A stretch of 64,000 nt of DNA, taken from Pseudomonadota bacterium (GTDB taxonomy: Bacteria > Pseudomonadota > Gammaproteobacteria > Steroidobacterales > Steroidobacteraceae). Both the position numbers and the translations under genes were made by a program. The DNA is taken from positions 1 through 64,000 of the forward strand of contig JAEZCN010000197.1 in NCBI GenBank assembly GCA_023433515.1. Direction: 5' to 3'. Of the stretch, positions 8,004 through 16,727 are shown one piece after another (position 1 is the stretch's first letter; each line of letters opens with the position of its first letter). The notes under the pieces were generated by a model. That model searched no databases, was not told the origin of the DNA, and saw only the letters and a program-made list of their open reading frames with translations.

Positions 8004-10556
8004 TCAGGCGACGTGGAAGTCGCTGACGGGCGCGGGACGTGGCTGCTCTTCCGTGTCCGGTTGAACGCCCGCGGCCAACTCGCGCGAATCGAAGTCGTCC
8101 ACGCTGATGATCTCCATGACCTTGCGGTCGTAGTCGCGCAGCATCGCGGCCTCGGTCTCGGAGATGATGCCGGCGGCGAGCGCCTGCGCGATCTGTCCGG
8201 GTGGATCGAGCGCCGTCACCTTGCCGGTCTTGACGCCTTCGACGCGGATGCGCTTTTCGATCGGCTCCGCGGTCTGCGACAGGATCAGTGCTTCGTCGAG
8301 CAGGCCGAGCGGATTGCCGCTCTCATGCGTGCGATAGACGTACTTGCAGAGCCGGTCGCGAACGCCGCACACCGTGAGGATCGCGTCCGCGAGTTTGCGC
8401 CCCAGCCGGTCGCTCGGCGCCGAGTAGGCGCGGCCGCCGGGGAAGATCGCGATGCGCATGATTCCGGCGAGGAAGCGGTTCGGGAAATTGCGCAGGAAAT
8501 CGTGCAGCTGTTCCTGCGCCCTGTAGAGCAGGTTGCGGCAGGCCCATTCGACGATCGGCAGGTCCTCGGCGGGACGGCCCTGGTTCTCGTGGTGCTTGAG
8601 CACCATCGAGGCGAGGTACATCGCCGACAAGACGTCGCCCAGGCGCGCCGAAAGGTTTTCCTTCTTCTTGAGATAACCTCCGAGCGTGAGCATCGCGACG
8701 TCGACCGCGAAGGCGAACGATGCCGAGAAGCGCACGATGTGCTGGTAGTAGCGCTTGGTGTCGCCGACCTCGGGAACATGCGTGAAGCGCGCATGCGTCA
8801 GCGCCATCACGAACGAACGCACCGCGTTGCTGATCGTGAAGCCGACGTGGCCGAACAGCGCGCGGTCGAAGTCGTCGACGCCCTTCGCGCGATCCGGATT
8901 GCGCGCGGCGTTCATCTCCTTGAGCACGAACGGATGGCAGCGCACCGCGCCCTGGCCGAAGATGATCAGCGAACGCGTGAGGATGTTCGCGCCCTCGACC
9001 GTGATCGCGACGGGCACGACCTGGTAGTTGCGGCCCAGGTAATTGCGCGGGCCCAGCTGGATGCCCTTGCCGCCGTGCACGTCCATCGCGTCGTTCGCGA
9101 CCTGCCGGCCCATCTCGGTCACGTGGTACTTGAGCATCGCGGACGGCACCGACGGTTTCTCGCCGCCGTCGATCGCGCCGGCGGTCACCGAACGAGCCGC
9201 GTCCATGATGTACGTGTAGCCGGTCATGCGCGCGAGCACGGCCTCGACGCCTTCGAACTTGCCCACCGGCATGTTGAACTGGCGGCGGATGCGCGCGTAC
9301 GCGCCTGACGAGAACACGCCGAGCTTCGCGCCGCCCGTGGTGTTGGAGGGCAGCGAGATGCAGCGTCCCACCGAGAGCTGCTCGACCAGCATGCGCCACC
9401 CCTGGCCCGCCATCGCGGGGCCTCCGATGATGAAGTCGAGCGGCACGAACACGTCCTTGCCCGACAGCGGGCCGTTCTGGAACGGCACGTTGAGCGGGAA
9501 GTGGCGGCGGCCGATGGACAGTCCCGGCGTGTCGCGCGGGATCAGCGCGCAGGTGATGCCGTAGTCGACCTTGTCGCCGCCGAGTAGTTTGTCCGGGTCG
9601 TACAGGCGGAACGCGAGGCCGACCACCGTCGCGATCGGTGCGAGCGTGATGTAGCGCTTCGAGAAGTTGAGCCGGAGGCCGACGATCTCCTTGCCCTGGT
9701 AAGTGCCGCGGCAGACCACGCCCGTATCCGGCAGCGAAGCCGCGTCCGATCCGGCGCGCGGATGCGTCAGCGCGAAACACGGCACCTCGTCACCGCGCGC
9801 GAGGCGCGGCAGGTAGTGGTTCTTCTGCTCCTCGGTGCCGTAGTGGTTGAGCAGCTCGGCCGGGCCGAGCGAATTCGGAACGGCGGTGGTCGCGGCCAGC
9901 AGCCCAGAGCGGCTGGCGAGTTTCACCAGCACGCAGGAATGCGCGTACGCGGAGAACTCGAGGCCGCCGTACTTCTTCGGGATGATCATCGCGAAGAAGC
10001 CTTTCTGCTTGAGGAAATCCCAGACGTGCTTCGGCATGTCCGCGCGCCGATGGGTGATGTCCCAGTCGTCGAACATGCGGCACAACTCCTCGCAGGGGCC
10101 GTCGATGAACGCCTGTTCCTCCGCCGTGAGCTGCGGCGCCTTGCTGGCCAGCAACTTCTCGAAGCGCGGCTTGCCGGTGAACAGCTCGCCGTCCCACCAG
10201 ACCGTGCCGGCCTCGAGCGCTTCCTTCTCGGTCTGTGACATCGACGGCAACATGCGCATGTACGCCTTCATGAATGGCCGCGTGATCACGGCCTTGCGCA
10301 GCGGCCGGACGTTGAACAGCCACAGCGCGGCGAGCAGCACCCACAGGAACCCCTTCCAGATCCCGGCTGGCGGAGCGATGAAGGTGTAAGCCGCGAGCAG
10401 CAGCGTGAAGACGACGGTGAACGCGATGAGCGGCAGGCGCTTGTACGCCATGAAGACGACGGCGCCGATGAAGATCAGGGTGAACCCGGTGCCGACCTGC
10501 GCGACGTAGGCGGCAGCGGCGATCAGGAAAAGTATTACCAGGACTGCGCCGAACAT
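8004..10556 (-). CDS. fadE: FadE-type acyl-CoA dehydrogenase
   Basis: 850 residues; E. coli FadE is 814. Two or three N-terminal membrane helices (VLVILFLIAAAAYVAQVG, FTLIFIGAVVFMAY, FTVVFTLLLAAYTFIAP) anchor the protein. The acyl-CoA dehydrogenase fold follows, with IIPKKYGGLEFS, ALTHPRAGSDAASLPDTG and the C-terminal helical domain DVHGGKGIQLGPRNYLGR. The last 250 residues are the FadE-specific DUF1974 extension. The enzyme oxidises acyl-CoA to trans-2-enoyl-CoA in the first step of beta-oxidation. A LysR regulator lies upstream on the same strand, but I cannot tie it to fadE. Confidence 0.95.
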   Translation of the reverse strand: MFGAVLVILFLIAAAAYVAQVGTGFTLIFIGAVVFMAYKRLPLIAFTVVFTLLLAAYTFIAPPAGIWKGFLWVLLAALWLFNVRPLRKAVITRPFMKAYMRMLPSMSQTEKEALEAGTVWWDGELFTGKPRFEKLLASKAPQLTAEEQAFIDGPCEELCRMFDDWDITHRRADMPKHVWDFLKQKGFFAMIIPKKYGGLEFSAYAHSCVLVKLASRSGLLAATTAVPNSLGPAELLNHYGTEEQKNHYLPRLARGDEVPCFALTHPRAGSDAASLPDTGVVCRGTYQGKEIVGLRLNFSKRYITLAPIATVVGLAFRLYDPDKLLGGDKVDYGITCALIPRDTPGLSIGRRHFPLNVPFQNGPLSGKDVFVPLDFIIGGPAMAGQGWRMLVEQLSVGRCISLPSNTTGGAKLGVFSSGAYARIRRQFNMPVGKFEGVEAVLARMTGYTYIMDAARSVTAGAIDGGEKPSVPSAMLKYHVTEMGRQVANDAMDVHGGKGIQLGPRNYLGRNYQVVPVAITVEGANILTRSLIIFGQGAVRCHPFVLKEMNAARNPDRAKGVDDFDRALFGHVGFTISNAVRSFVMALTHARFTHVPEVGDTKRYYQHIVRFSASFAFAVDVAMLTLGGYLKKKENLSARLGDVLSAMYLASMVLKHHENQGRPAEDLPIVEWACRNLLYRAQEQLHDFLRNFPNRFLAGIMRIAIFPGGRAYSAPSDRLGRKLADAILTVCGVRDRLCKYVYRTHESGNPLGLLDEALILSQTAEPIEKRIRVEGVKTGKVTALDPPGQIAQALAAGIISETEAAMLRDYDRKVMEIISVDDFDSRELAAGVQPDTEEQPRPAPVSDFHVA

Positions 10557-10601
10557 GGGGAAAGCCCTCGTTTCTCGATGCCGAAACTATAGTCCTTTTC
10601 G

Positions 10602-11513
10602 TCAGGACTGGCCCTCGAAGGCGCGGCGTTCCTCGACGATCGCGTCTCCGATCACGGTCAGAAAGGCGCGAATTCGCGCCGTGTTGCGCAGATCCTTGTG
10701 CGTGACGATCCACAGCTCGCTGGCGAGGTCGGGCAGCACCGGCGAGATCCGGCGCACCGCGTCGTCGCGGTCCGCGAGGTAACAGGGCAGCAGCGCGATG
10801 CCGACGCCGGCGCGAACGGCCATCAGTTGATTCACGAGGCTGTTGCTTCGGTAAGCGATGCGTTCCTCCGGCACGTGTGTGCCGATCCATTCGCTCGCGA
10901 CGATCAGCGCGGGTTCGTCCCAGCCGATCACCGCCACCTTGGAGAAATTGAAACTGCGGCCCTCGCGGCGCAGGTTCGCGCTCATCGATTCCGGACCGTA
11001 GAACGCCCAGGCGATGCCCGTAAGCCGACGGCCGAACAGGCTGGGATCGACCGGGCGGCGCACGCGCAGCGCGACGTCGGCCTCGCGGCGCCCGAGATCG
11101 AGCATGCGGTTGTCGATCGTCAGCACGAGCTGGATGCGCGGATGCACGTCGTGAAAGCGCGCGAATAGCCGCGGCAACACCGCGTGCGACAAGGTCTCGG
11201 ACGCGGTGACGCGCAACACGCCCGAGAGCTGCTGGTCGCGTGCGCCGATCTCGCGGTCCACCGACAGTAGTTCGGTCTCGACGCGTTCGGCCGCGGCGGC
11301 GGCCCGCTCGCCGGCCGCGGTGAGCTGGTAGCCGCGCGGCGAACGATCGAAGAGCCGCACCTGCAGCCGCTCCTCGAGCGCATTCAGCCGCCGGAAGACC
11401 GTCGACAGGTCGATGTCGAGACGCTCGGCCGCGCCGGCCAGCGTCCGCTCGCGCGCCAGCGCGAGGATCAGCGGCAGGTCGGTGAAGGTCAGCGCGGAGC
11501 TATTTGCAGCCAT
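10602..11513 (-). CDS. LysR-family transcriptional regulator
   Basis: 303 residues, the normal LTTR length. The N-terminal winged helix-turn-helix is clear (LPLILALARERTLAGAAERL, STVFRRLNALEERLQVRLFD, SPRGYQLTAAGERA). A linker helix and the effector domain follow, from LSGVLRVTASETLSHAVLPRLF onward. The gene starts at ATG 11513 and is divergent from a DoxX gene, with 86 bp between them. This is the classic layout for an LTTR that controls its divergent neighbour and itself. The effector-domain ligand cannot be inferred. Confidence 0.93.
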   Translation of the reverse strand: MAANSSALTFTDLPLILALARERTLAGAAERLDIDLSTVFRRLNALEERLQVRLFDRSPRGYQLTAAGERAAAAAERVETELLSVDREIGARDQQLSGVLRVTASETLSHAVLPRLFARFHDVHPRIQLVLTIDNRMLDLGRREADVALRVRRPVDPSLFGRRLTGIAWAFYGPESMSANLRREGRSFNFSKVAVIGWDEPALIVASEWIGTHVPEERIAYRSNSLVNQLMAVRAGVGIALLPCYLADRDDAVRRISPVLPDLASELWIVTHKDLRNTARIRAFLTVIGDAIVEERRAFEGQS

Positions 11514-11528
11514 GCAAACTATCTTTGC
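11504..11528. promoter_or_regulatory. Candidate LysR-type operator
   Basis: Two overlapping dyads straddle the start codon of the LysR gene. TTGCA-GCCA-TGCAA lies at 11504-11517, and GCAAA-CTATC-TTTGC at 11514-11528. LTTRs bind interrupted dyads in divergent intergenic regions, so these are the best local candidates for autoregulation and for control of the DoxX gene. They lie very close to the start codon, which is compatible with repression. Confidence 0.4.
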
Positions 11529-11599
11529 CGATTGGCCGATGTGTATGCAATTGTGCCAACACAGAATGACGCCATCGCAATCAACATCGGGAGATTCAC

Positions 11600-12037
11600 A
11601 TGTCGAATTTGCTGGAGTATGGAAACAACGCGGCCGCGGCGCTGCTGCGCGTCTCGCTGGGTGTCATGTTCGTCGCGCACAGCGTCGTGTTGAAACTGTT
11701 CATTTACGGGCTCGCCGGCACGGCGGGCTACTTCGAGTCGATCGGACTGCCCGGCGCGCTGGCCTACGTGGTGTTCGCCGCGGAAGCGGTGGGCGGCGTG
11801 CTGCTCATCGCGAACGTCGCGACAGGATGGGTTTCGCTGGCGCTGATCCCGATCCTGGGCGGTGCGCTCTGGGCGCACGCCGGCAACGGCTGGGTGTTCA
11901 GCAACACCGACGGTGGTTGGGAATATCCGTTGTTCCTGATCGTGGTGTCCGTGGCCGTCGCGCTGCAGGCTTTCGCGGCGCGGGCGACCACTCGCGTGGG
12001 CGGCGCGAGCCTTCGGTCCGCCGCGCAGCAGGCGTAA
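11600..12037 (+). CDS. DoxX family membrane protein
   Basis: 145 residues. The DoxX signature is visible: ALLRVSLGVMFVAHSVVLKL at the first helix, and then GTAGYFESIGLPGALAYVVFAAEAVGGVLL with its conserved E-x-x-G-G. Two further membrane helices follow (WVSLALIPILGGALWAH, YPLFLIVVSVAVALQAF). DoxX proteins are four-helix inner-membrane proteins linked to thiol or oxidative stress in some bacteria; a role here is not shown. It is divergent from the LysR gene, which is its likely regulator. A methyltransferase relic begins 10 bp after its stop. Confidence 0.9.
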   Translation: MSNLLEYGNNAAAALLRVSLGVMFVAHSVVLKLFIYGLAGTAGYFESIGLPGALAYVVFAAEAVGGVLLIANVATGWVSLALIPILGGALWAHAGNGWVFSNTDGGWEYPLFLIVVSVAVALQAFAARATTRVGGASLRSAAQQA

Positions 12038-12047
12038 GACGGAGGTC

Positions 12048-12358
12048 ATGAGCACGGCCAGCCACTTCACGACCGTCGCGCGCGAGTTCGCGAGCTTCCG
12101 TCCGGGCTATCCACCCGAACTGTTCGCGTGGCTCGCGCGCGCCGCGCCGGCGCGGGACGCGGTGTGAGACTGCGGTTGCGGAAGTGGCCAGGCGAGCACC
12201 GCGCTCGCGGAACATTTCCCGCGGTACGCAAGGCGCTGTCGGCCGATCCGGCTCCGCTGCTGCGCGATTCGCTCGCGCCCGTCTGGCCGCGAGGCGGCAT
12301 CGCGACGATTCGCATGCCGATCGGGCTGCGGGTCGCGCGGCTGCGCGACCCGGCCTGA
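12048..12358 (+). pseudogene. SAM-dependent methyltransferase relic
   Basis: A start with GGAGG just upstream opens MSTASHFTTVAREFASFRPGYP, the usual beginning of class I methyltransferases of about 250 residues. At 12165 a TGA takes the place of the Trp codon before D-C-G-C-G-S-G-Q-A, the SAM-binding motif I, which is otherwise perfect. After about 12225 the frame breaks. The last 40 codons (VWPRGGIATIRMPIGLRVARL) resume in another frame and look like the family C-terminus. Only about 310 bp of an expected 750 remain, so both a nonsense change and an internal deletion are implied. It cannot make an active enzyme. Confidence 0.75.
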
Positions 12359-12399
12359 TCGTTCATTCGACGAACTTGGTAGTTGGCTGAGCCCGGTGT

Positions 12400-13377
12400 T
12401 CAGATCAGCTCGCGGACGCCGTCGCGCTCTTCGCGCAGTTCCTTGTCCGTGGCATCCATGCGCTGGCGCGAGAAGTCGTCGATCGCGAGGCCCTGCACGA
12501 CCTTGTAGTCGCCGTTGGCGCAGGTCACCGGGTACGAATACACGACGCCTTCCTTGATGCCATAGCTGCCGTCGGCCGGCACGGCCATGCTGATGAAGTT
12601 GTCCGAGGACGTGCCGAGGTGCCAGTCGCGCATGTGGTCGATCGCGGCCGAGGCGGCCGAAGCGGCGGACGACGCGCCGCGCGCCTTGATGATGGCCGCG
12701 CCGCGCTGCTGCACGGTGGGGATGAAGGTCTCCTCGTACCACTTGCGGTCGACGAGCGAATGGGCCGGCTTGCCGTCGACGAGGCAGAAGTTGAGATCGG
12801 GATACTGCGTCGAGGAGTGATTGCCCCAGATCAGCATCTTCTGGATCTTCGTGACGTGGCTGCCGGTACGCTCCGCCAACTGCGAGAGCGCACGATTGTG
12901 ATCGAGGCGCGTCATCGCGGTGAAGTTGCGCGGGTTCAGATCTCGGGCATTCGCGCGCGCGATCATCGCGTTGGTGTTCGCCGGATTGCCGACCACGAGC
13001 ACGCGGATGTTGCGGTCCGCCACCTCGTTCATGGCCTTGCCCTGCGCCGAGAAGATCTGCGCGTTCGCCATGAGCAGGTCCTTGCGCTCCATGCCCGGCC
13101 CGCGCGGACGCGCGCCGACCAGCAGCGCGGCGTGGCAGTCCTTGAACGCGACCTTCGCGTCATCGGTGGCGACGATCTGGTTCAGCGTCGGGAACGCGCA
13201 GTCGTTGAGCTCCATCACCACGCCCGCGAGCTGCGGCAACGCTGGTGTCACTTCGAGCAGGTGCAGGTTGATCGGGGTGTCGGGTCCGAGCATCTGACCC
13301 GAGGCAACGCGGAAAGCGAGGGCGTAGCCGATCTGACCGGCGGCTCCGGTGATCGCGACATTGACGGCGGGTTTCAT
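12400..13377 (-). CDS. mdh: Malate dehydrogenase
   Basis: 325 residues, matching the proteobacterial malate dehydrogenases of about 325-330 residues (the lactate/malate clade with an extended N-terminus) rather than the 312-residue E. coli type. The start at ATG 13377 puts [22 protein letters not shown] at the N-terminus, the NAD-binding Rossmann loop. Catalytic and substrate residues are visible: R in [25 protein letters not shown], the D in [13 protein letters not shown], and the catalytic His in [12 protein letters not shown]. It interconverts malate and oxaloacetate in the TCA cycle. It is a single-gene unit; the relic lies downstream in convergent orientation. Confidence 0.96.
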   Translation of the reverse strand: MKPAVNVAITGAAGQIGYALAFRVASGQMLGPDTPINLHLLEVTPALPQLAGVVMELNDCAFPTLNQIVATDDAKVAFKDCHAALLVGARPRGPGMERKDLLMANAQIFSAQGKAMNEVADRNIRVLVVGNPANTNAMIARANARDLNPRNFTAMTRLDHNRALSQLAERTGSHVTKIQKMLIWGNHSSTQYPDLNFCLVDGKPAHSLVDRKWYEETFIPTVQQRGAAIIKARGASSAASAASAAIDHMRDWHLGTSSDNFISMAVPADGSYGIKEGVVYSYPVTCANGDYKVVQGLAIDDFSRQRMDATDKELREERDGVRELI

Positions 13378-13463
13378 CGACGCGGACTCCAGGAGACCTG
13401 AAAAAAGGGGCCGGGATTCTAACAGGCCTGACCCTTCAGGCAGCTGACTTGGCGCCAGGGGGC

Positions 13464-14204
13464 TTACCGGTCCGGGGCGCCCGCGTAGGCCCGATTCTGC
13501 CGGTTGTATTCCGCCATTTCGGCGTCGGCCCGCGCGGTCTCGCCCGCGGCCCGCAGGCGCTCGATTTCGGCCAGCCAGGTGGTCGCGTCCCTGCGCCACG
13601 CGGGGACTTCCCCATCCGGCCGCGCTTTCGCGGTCTGCATGTTTCCCCGCGCCATGGTGGGGACCGCCGCCGTTTCGACGCCGGGTGCCGCGGGCGGTGG
13701 CGCCGCGTAGCGCGAGGCCTCGGCATCGGACACCAGAACCGGAGAGGAGGCGGTCGCGGCGGGCTGCTGCGGCACGATCCCCACCACGTACGCGCCGGTG
13801 TCGGCGGTCTCTGCGCGCGGCGCCGCGGCCGCGGGCGCGGGCTGCGCCGTGCGCGCGTGGGTGAACACGTCGGCCTCGGCAACCGGGGTGTCGGCGGCCT
13901 GCGCGGGGATTTCGCGCGCGACGCTGCGGACGGTCACTTCACCCACCGGCTCCGTCTCGGGCATCCAGCCCTGGAAAACGACCGTGAGCGCGATGAGCAG
14001 GGTCGCGGCCAGCGCGATGGGGGCGCCCCAGCGAGGCCCGCGGAACACGCGTTGCGGCCGCTCGGCCTCGATCGCCTCGCGCGCCTGGCGCAGCACGATT
14101 CGATCGAGCTCCGCCGGCGGCTCGAGATCGTCTTCGTCGGCGCGCCGGAAGATGGGCTTGCTCCGCCGCAGGAAATCGTCGAGTTCGTCGTCGCGGTCCG
14201 TCAT
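13464..14204 (-). CDS. Putative anti-sigma factor, single-pass membrane protein
   Basis: 246 residues. A cytoplasmic N-terminal part ([20 protein letters not shown] through [16 protein letters not shown]) is followed by one membrane helix ([20 protein letters not shown], about 87-106). The periplasmic part is long and rich in Ala/Pro/Thr, ending in a short helical segment ([32 protein letters not shown]). It starts 1 bp after the ECF sigma stop, which is the usual place for its anti-sigma partner. No zinc-finger motif is present. The role is inferred from position and topology; I do not recognise the family. Confidence 0.6.
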   Translation of the reverse strand: MTDRDDELDDFLRRSKPIFRRADEDDLEPPAELDRIVLRQAREAIEAERPQRVFRGPRWGAPIALAATLLIALTVVFQGWMPETEPVGEVTVRSVAREIPAQAADTPVAEADVFTHARTAQPAPAAAAPRAETADTGAYVVGIVPQQPAATASSPVLVSDAEASRYAAPPPAAPGVETAAVPTMARGNMQTAKARPDGEVPAWRRDATTWLAEIERLRAAGETARADAEMAEYNRQNRAYAGAPDR

Positions 14205-14205
14205 C

Positions 14206-14841
14206 TCACGCCTCCGCGACGGCCAGTGCCGCCTTCAGCTTGCCGACCGCGTAACGCAGCCGGCTCTTGGCCGTTTCCGTGCCTACGCCTGTCACGCGTC
14301 CGATCTCCTCGAGCGAGAGGTTCGACTCCTCGTGCAGTAGATAGACGTCGCGCTGCTCCTGCGGCAGCGATTCGAGCGCGGCGCGGTAGCGGCGCGTCGA
14401 TTCGTCGCGCTCGAGCACGCGCTCGGGCAGCGTGCTGTCGTCCGCGGGCAGCAGGTCCGCCGCGTCGGCGTCGTCGACGTTCGTGCCGCCGGGACGCGCC
14501 TTCGTGCGCCGGCAATGATCGATGAAACAGTTGTGCGCGAGCGTGAACAGGAAGGTGCGGAACTTGGCGCGCGGCTCGTAGCGCGCGCGGTTCACGATCA
14601 CGCGGCTCCACACTTCCTGGAACAGGTCGTTGGCGGTTTCGCCGTCGCGCGCCTGTCTGACTAGATAGCGGTACAGCGCCGTGCGATGGCGCGCGTACAG
14701 CGTCTCGAAGGCGCGCATTTCGCCGGCGGCGTACGCGAGCATCAACTGCGCATCCTCGTCGTCACTCACGCTCGCGACTTTACGCGCTGGTTGTGCACTC
14801 GCGAAGCGCGGCGCCGGTTCAGGAGCGGCAAATCCATCCAT
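14206..14841 (-). CDS. ECF-type RNA polymerase sigma factor
   Basis: 211 residues from ATG 14841, which begins MDGFAAPEPAPRF; a longer form would need a low-complexity Pro/Arg leader. Region 2 is clear: DAQLMLAYAAGEMRAFETLYARHRTALYRYLVRQ, then DLFQEVWSRVI and AKFRTFLFTLAHNCFIDHCRRTKA. Region 4 is LESLPQEQRDVYLLHEESNLSLEEIGRVTGVGTETAKSRLRYAVGKLKAAL. It lies between a tiny exported protein (18 bp upstream) and the putative anti-sigma gene, so the three form one operon. Confidence 0.92.
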   Translation of the reverse strand: MDGFAAPEPAPRFASAQPARKVASVSDDEDAQLMLAYAAGEMRAFETLYARHRTALYRYLVRQARDGETANDLFQEVWSRVIVNRARYEPRAKFRTFLFTLAHNCFIDHCRRTKARPGGTNVDDADAADLLPADDSTLPERVLERDESTRRYRAALESLPQEQRDVYLLHEESNLSLEEIGRVTGVGTETAKSRLRYAVGKLKAALAVAEA

Positions 14842-14858
14842 CGTGATGAGCCCCGCGT

Positions 14859-15074
14859 TCACGGCTGCATCGACTCGCCCAGCGGCTCGGGCGTGACCAG
14901 GGCCGCGAGGAGCATGGCGCGGGGGGTGAAATCCGGCAGGACGTCGGGGGAAGGGGAGCATGCCGCGACGATCTTCGGCGGGCGTTGCTGGGGGGCTTCC
15001 TGCTGTACCCAGCCGGCCGCCAGCGCGCCGTGCGCCACCACAATTCCGAGAATAATCAGTAGCTTAGAATTCAT
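14859..15074 (-). CDS. Small exported protein in the sigma operon
   Basis: 71 residues. ATG 15074 has GGGGGTGA upstream. The first 20 residues form a signal peptide or anchor (MNSKLLIILGIVVAHGALAA). The mature peptide is Pro-rich, has a single Cys (KIVAACSPSPDVLPDF), and ends MLLAALVTPEPLGESMQP. It stops 18 bp before the sigma gene. I do not recognise it. It could be a secreted target or a sensor component of the sigma system, but that rests only on position. Confidence 0.55.
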   Translation of the reverse strand: MNSKLLIILGIVVAHGALAAGWVQQEAPQQRPPKIVAACSPSPDVLPDFTPRAMLLAALVTPEPLGESMQP

Positions 15075-15144
15075 GGGTCACCCCCGGCTGCCCAATGCGC
15101 GCCTGAGGCTGAAACGCGGCGCGAAGTTTTTTCGGGTTGGGGGC

Positions 15145-15183
15145 TTGCACCTGAGTTGGTGTTGTAGTTATATATAACACCAA
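15145..15183 (+). promoter_or_regulatory. Promoter and palindromic operator of the YtrA-type transporter operon
   Basis: TTGCAC (15145-15150) and TATATA (15169-15174), 18 bp apart, make a good sigma-70 promoter. An inverted repeat TTGGTGTT (15156-15163) and AACACCAA (15176-15183) brackets the -10 box. A dyad across the -10 is the expected operator layout for a GntR/YtrA repressor encoded in the same operon. The transcript would begin about 60-70 nt before the first small gene. Confidence 0.6.
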
Positions 15184-15248
15184 GACGGACGGGTGGAGCG
15201 CATAGGGCGAACCACCCCAAGTGAGCAAAGAGGAGCAAGGAGACACTT

Positions 15249-15413
15249 ATGACCATCCTGAAAAACAATCTGAAAGTGACGGCCAGCGCGCTCGGTGCGA
15301 TGTTCGTGACGATCCTGCTGGGCCTGACGTTCGTCGATGCCACCAGCATCGCGCGTGTCCATCGGAGTGGCGATACCAGCTTCCTGATGGTGACCAGCGG
15401 TCTGATCCGCTGA
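15249..15413 (+). CDS. 54-residue small membrane protein
   Basis: A short ORF with a strong ribosome site (AAGGAG, 6 nt before ATG 15249). Its product is MTILKNNLKVTASALGAMFV and onward, with one predicted membrane helix (ASALGAMFVTILLGLTFVDA). It is the first gene after the operator, 14 bp before the GntR regulator. That placement argues for a real gene in the transporter operon. No known family is recognised; it may modulate the ABC transporter. Confidence 0.6.
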   Translation: MTILKNNLKVTASALGAMFVTILLGLTFVDATSIARVHRSGDTSFLMVTSGLIR

Positions 15414-15427
15414 GGTCTGGAGTACCC

Positions 15428-15850
15428 ATGGACCCGCAATGGGACGACAGTCAGCCGATATACCGGCAGCTGCGTGACCGGGTGGTGGCGATGATCCTGG
15501 AAGGTGTCCTCAAGGAAGGAGACCCGCTGCCCTCGGTCCGCGCTGTCGCGGCCGAGTTCCGTCTCAACCCGCTGACCGTTCTCAAGGGATACCAGCAGCT
15601 CGTCGATGAGCAGCTGGTTGAGAAGAAACGCGGGCGCGGAATGTTCGTCAACGAAGGCGCGCGCCAGGCGCTCCTGAAGGACGAACGCCAGCACTTCCTG
15701 GATTCCGAGTGGCCGAAGATCTACGCGACCATCCAGCGGCTCGGCCTCACGACCGAAGAACTCATGAAACACGGTGCGAAATCGGCCCCGGCCTCCCAGC
15801 CGTTCCCGACTCGCGCTGCCACGGATGAAGACGATGACAGCAATAATTGA
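15428..15850 (+). CDS. GntR-family regulator, YtrA subfamily
   Basis: 140 residues. The start at ATG 15428 gives MDPQWDDSQPIYRQLRDRVV, the classic beginning of the short YtrA-type GntR proteins. The winged helix is LKEGDPLPSVRAVAAEFRLNPLTVLKGYQQLVDEQLVEKKRGRGMFV. The C-terminal part is only a short helix plus an acidic tail, which is normal for this subfamily. YtrA regulators usually sit in an operon with an ABC transporter and repress it until a cell-envelope or antibiotic signal appears. The dyad at 15156-15183 is the likely binding site. Confidence 0.93.
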   Translation: MDPQWDDSQPIYRQLRDRVVAMILEGVLKEGDPLPSVRAVAAEFRLNPLTVLKGYQQLVDEQLVEKKRGRGMFVNEGARQALLKDERQHFLDSEWPKIYATIQRLGLTTEELMKHGAKSAPASQPFPTRAATDEDDDSNN

Positions 15851-16727
15851 AGCCCGGGGGCTCACCAAGCATTACGGCAGCACGCAGGCGCTGTGCGGCA
15901 TCGACCTCAAGGTCGCGGCCGGACGTATCGTCGGCCTCATCGGTCCGAACGGCTCGGGCAAGACCACGGCGATCAAGTCCATCCTCGGCCTCACGGCATT
16001 CGACGGCGAACTCAAGGTTCTCGGCCGCGACCCGCGCACCGAGCGCGACGAGCTCATGAAAGAGGTCTGCTTCATCGCCGACGTCGCGGTGCTGCCGCGC
16101 TGGATCTCGGTCGCACAGGCGCTCGAGTTCGTCGCCGGCGTTCATCCGCGCTTCGATCGCAAACGCGCCATCGAATTTCTCTCGAAGACCGACATCAAGC
16201 TCGATCGCCGCGTGCGCCAGCTCTCCAAGGGCATGGTGACGCAGCTGCACCTCGCGCTGATCCTCGCGATCGACGCGAAGTTGCTGGTGCTCGACGAGCC
16301 GACGCTCGGTCTCGACCTGCTGTTCCGGCGCTCGTTCTACGACAACCTGCTCAATGACTACTTCAACCACGAGCGGACCATCCTGGTCACCACGCACCAG
16401 GTCGAGGAGATCGAGAACATCCTCACCGACGTGGTGTTCATCGATCACGGACGCATCGCGCTCGACTCGTCGATGGAAGCACTCGGCGAGCGGTTCACGC
16501 AGCTGATTCCTTCGGCGGGCAATGTCGACAAGGCGCGCGCGCTGAAGCCGTTCTACGAACGCGAAGTCTTCGGCCGCGTCGCGATGCTGTTCGACGGACT
16601 CGCGGAAACCGAGCTCGCGACGCTCGGCGAAACGCGCCATCCCTCGGTCGCCGATCTGTTCGTGGCCATGATGGGACGAAGTGCGTCCAACAACCGGGTC
16701 ACCGCTTCCACCAAGGAGGCCGCATGA
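15834..16727 (+). CDS. ABC transporter ATP-binding protein (YtrB-like)
   Basis: 297 residues from ATG 15834 (another ATG at 15825 is possible), overlapping the regulator gene by 17 bp. Motifs are intact: Walker A GPNGSGKTT; an unusual signature RQLSKGMVTQ, where LSGGQ is typical; Walker B LLVLDEPTLGLD; and the H-loop in LVTTHQVEE. After about residue 225 comes a C-terminal domain of the drug/ion exporter type. The LSKGM signature is seen in several YtrB/CcmA-like ATPases, so it need not mean loss of activity. Confidence 0.9.
   Translation: MTAIIEARGLTKHYGSTQALCGIDLKVAAGRIVGLIGPNGSGKTTAIKSILGLTAFDGELKVLGRDPRTERDELMKEVCFIADVAVLPRWISVAQALEFVAGVHPRFDRKRAIEFLSKTDIKLDRRVRQLSKGMVTQLHLALILAIDAKLLVLDEPTLGLDLLFRRSFYDNLLNDYFNHERTILVTTHQVEEIENILTDVVFIDHGRIALDSSMEALGERFTQLIPSAGNVDKARALKPFYEREVFGRVAMLFDGLAETELATLGETRHPSVADLFVAMMGRSASNNRVTASTKEAA

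Noticed and set aside
14859..15074. Merging this frame into a longer sigma-factor N-terminus
   Set aside because: The frame has its own start, signal-like sequence and stop, and is out of frame with the sigma gene.
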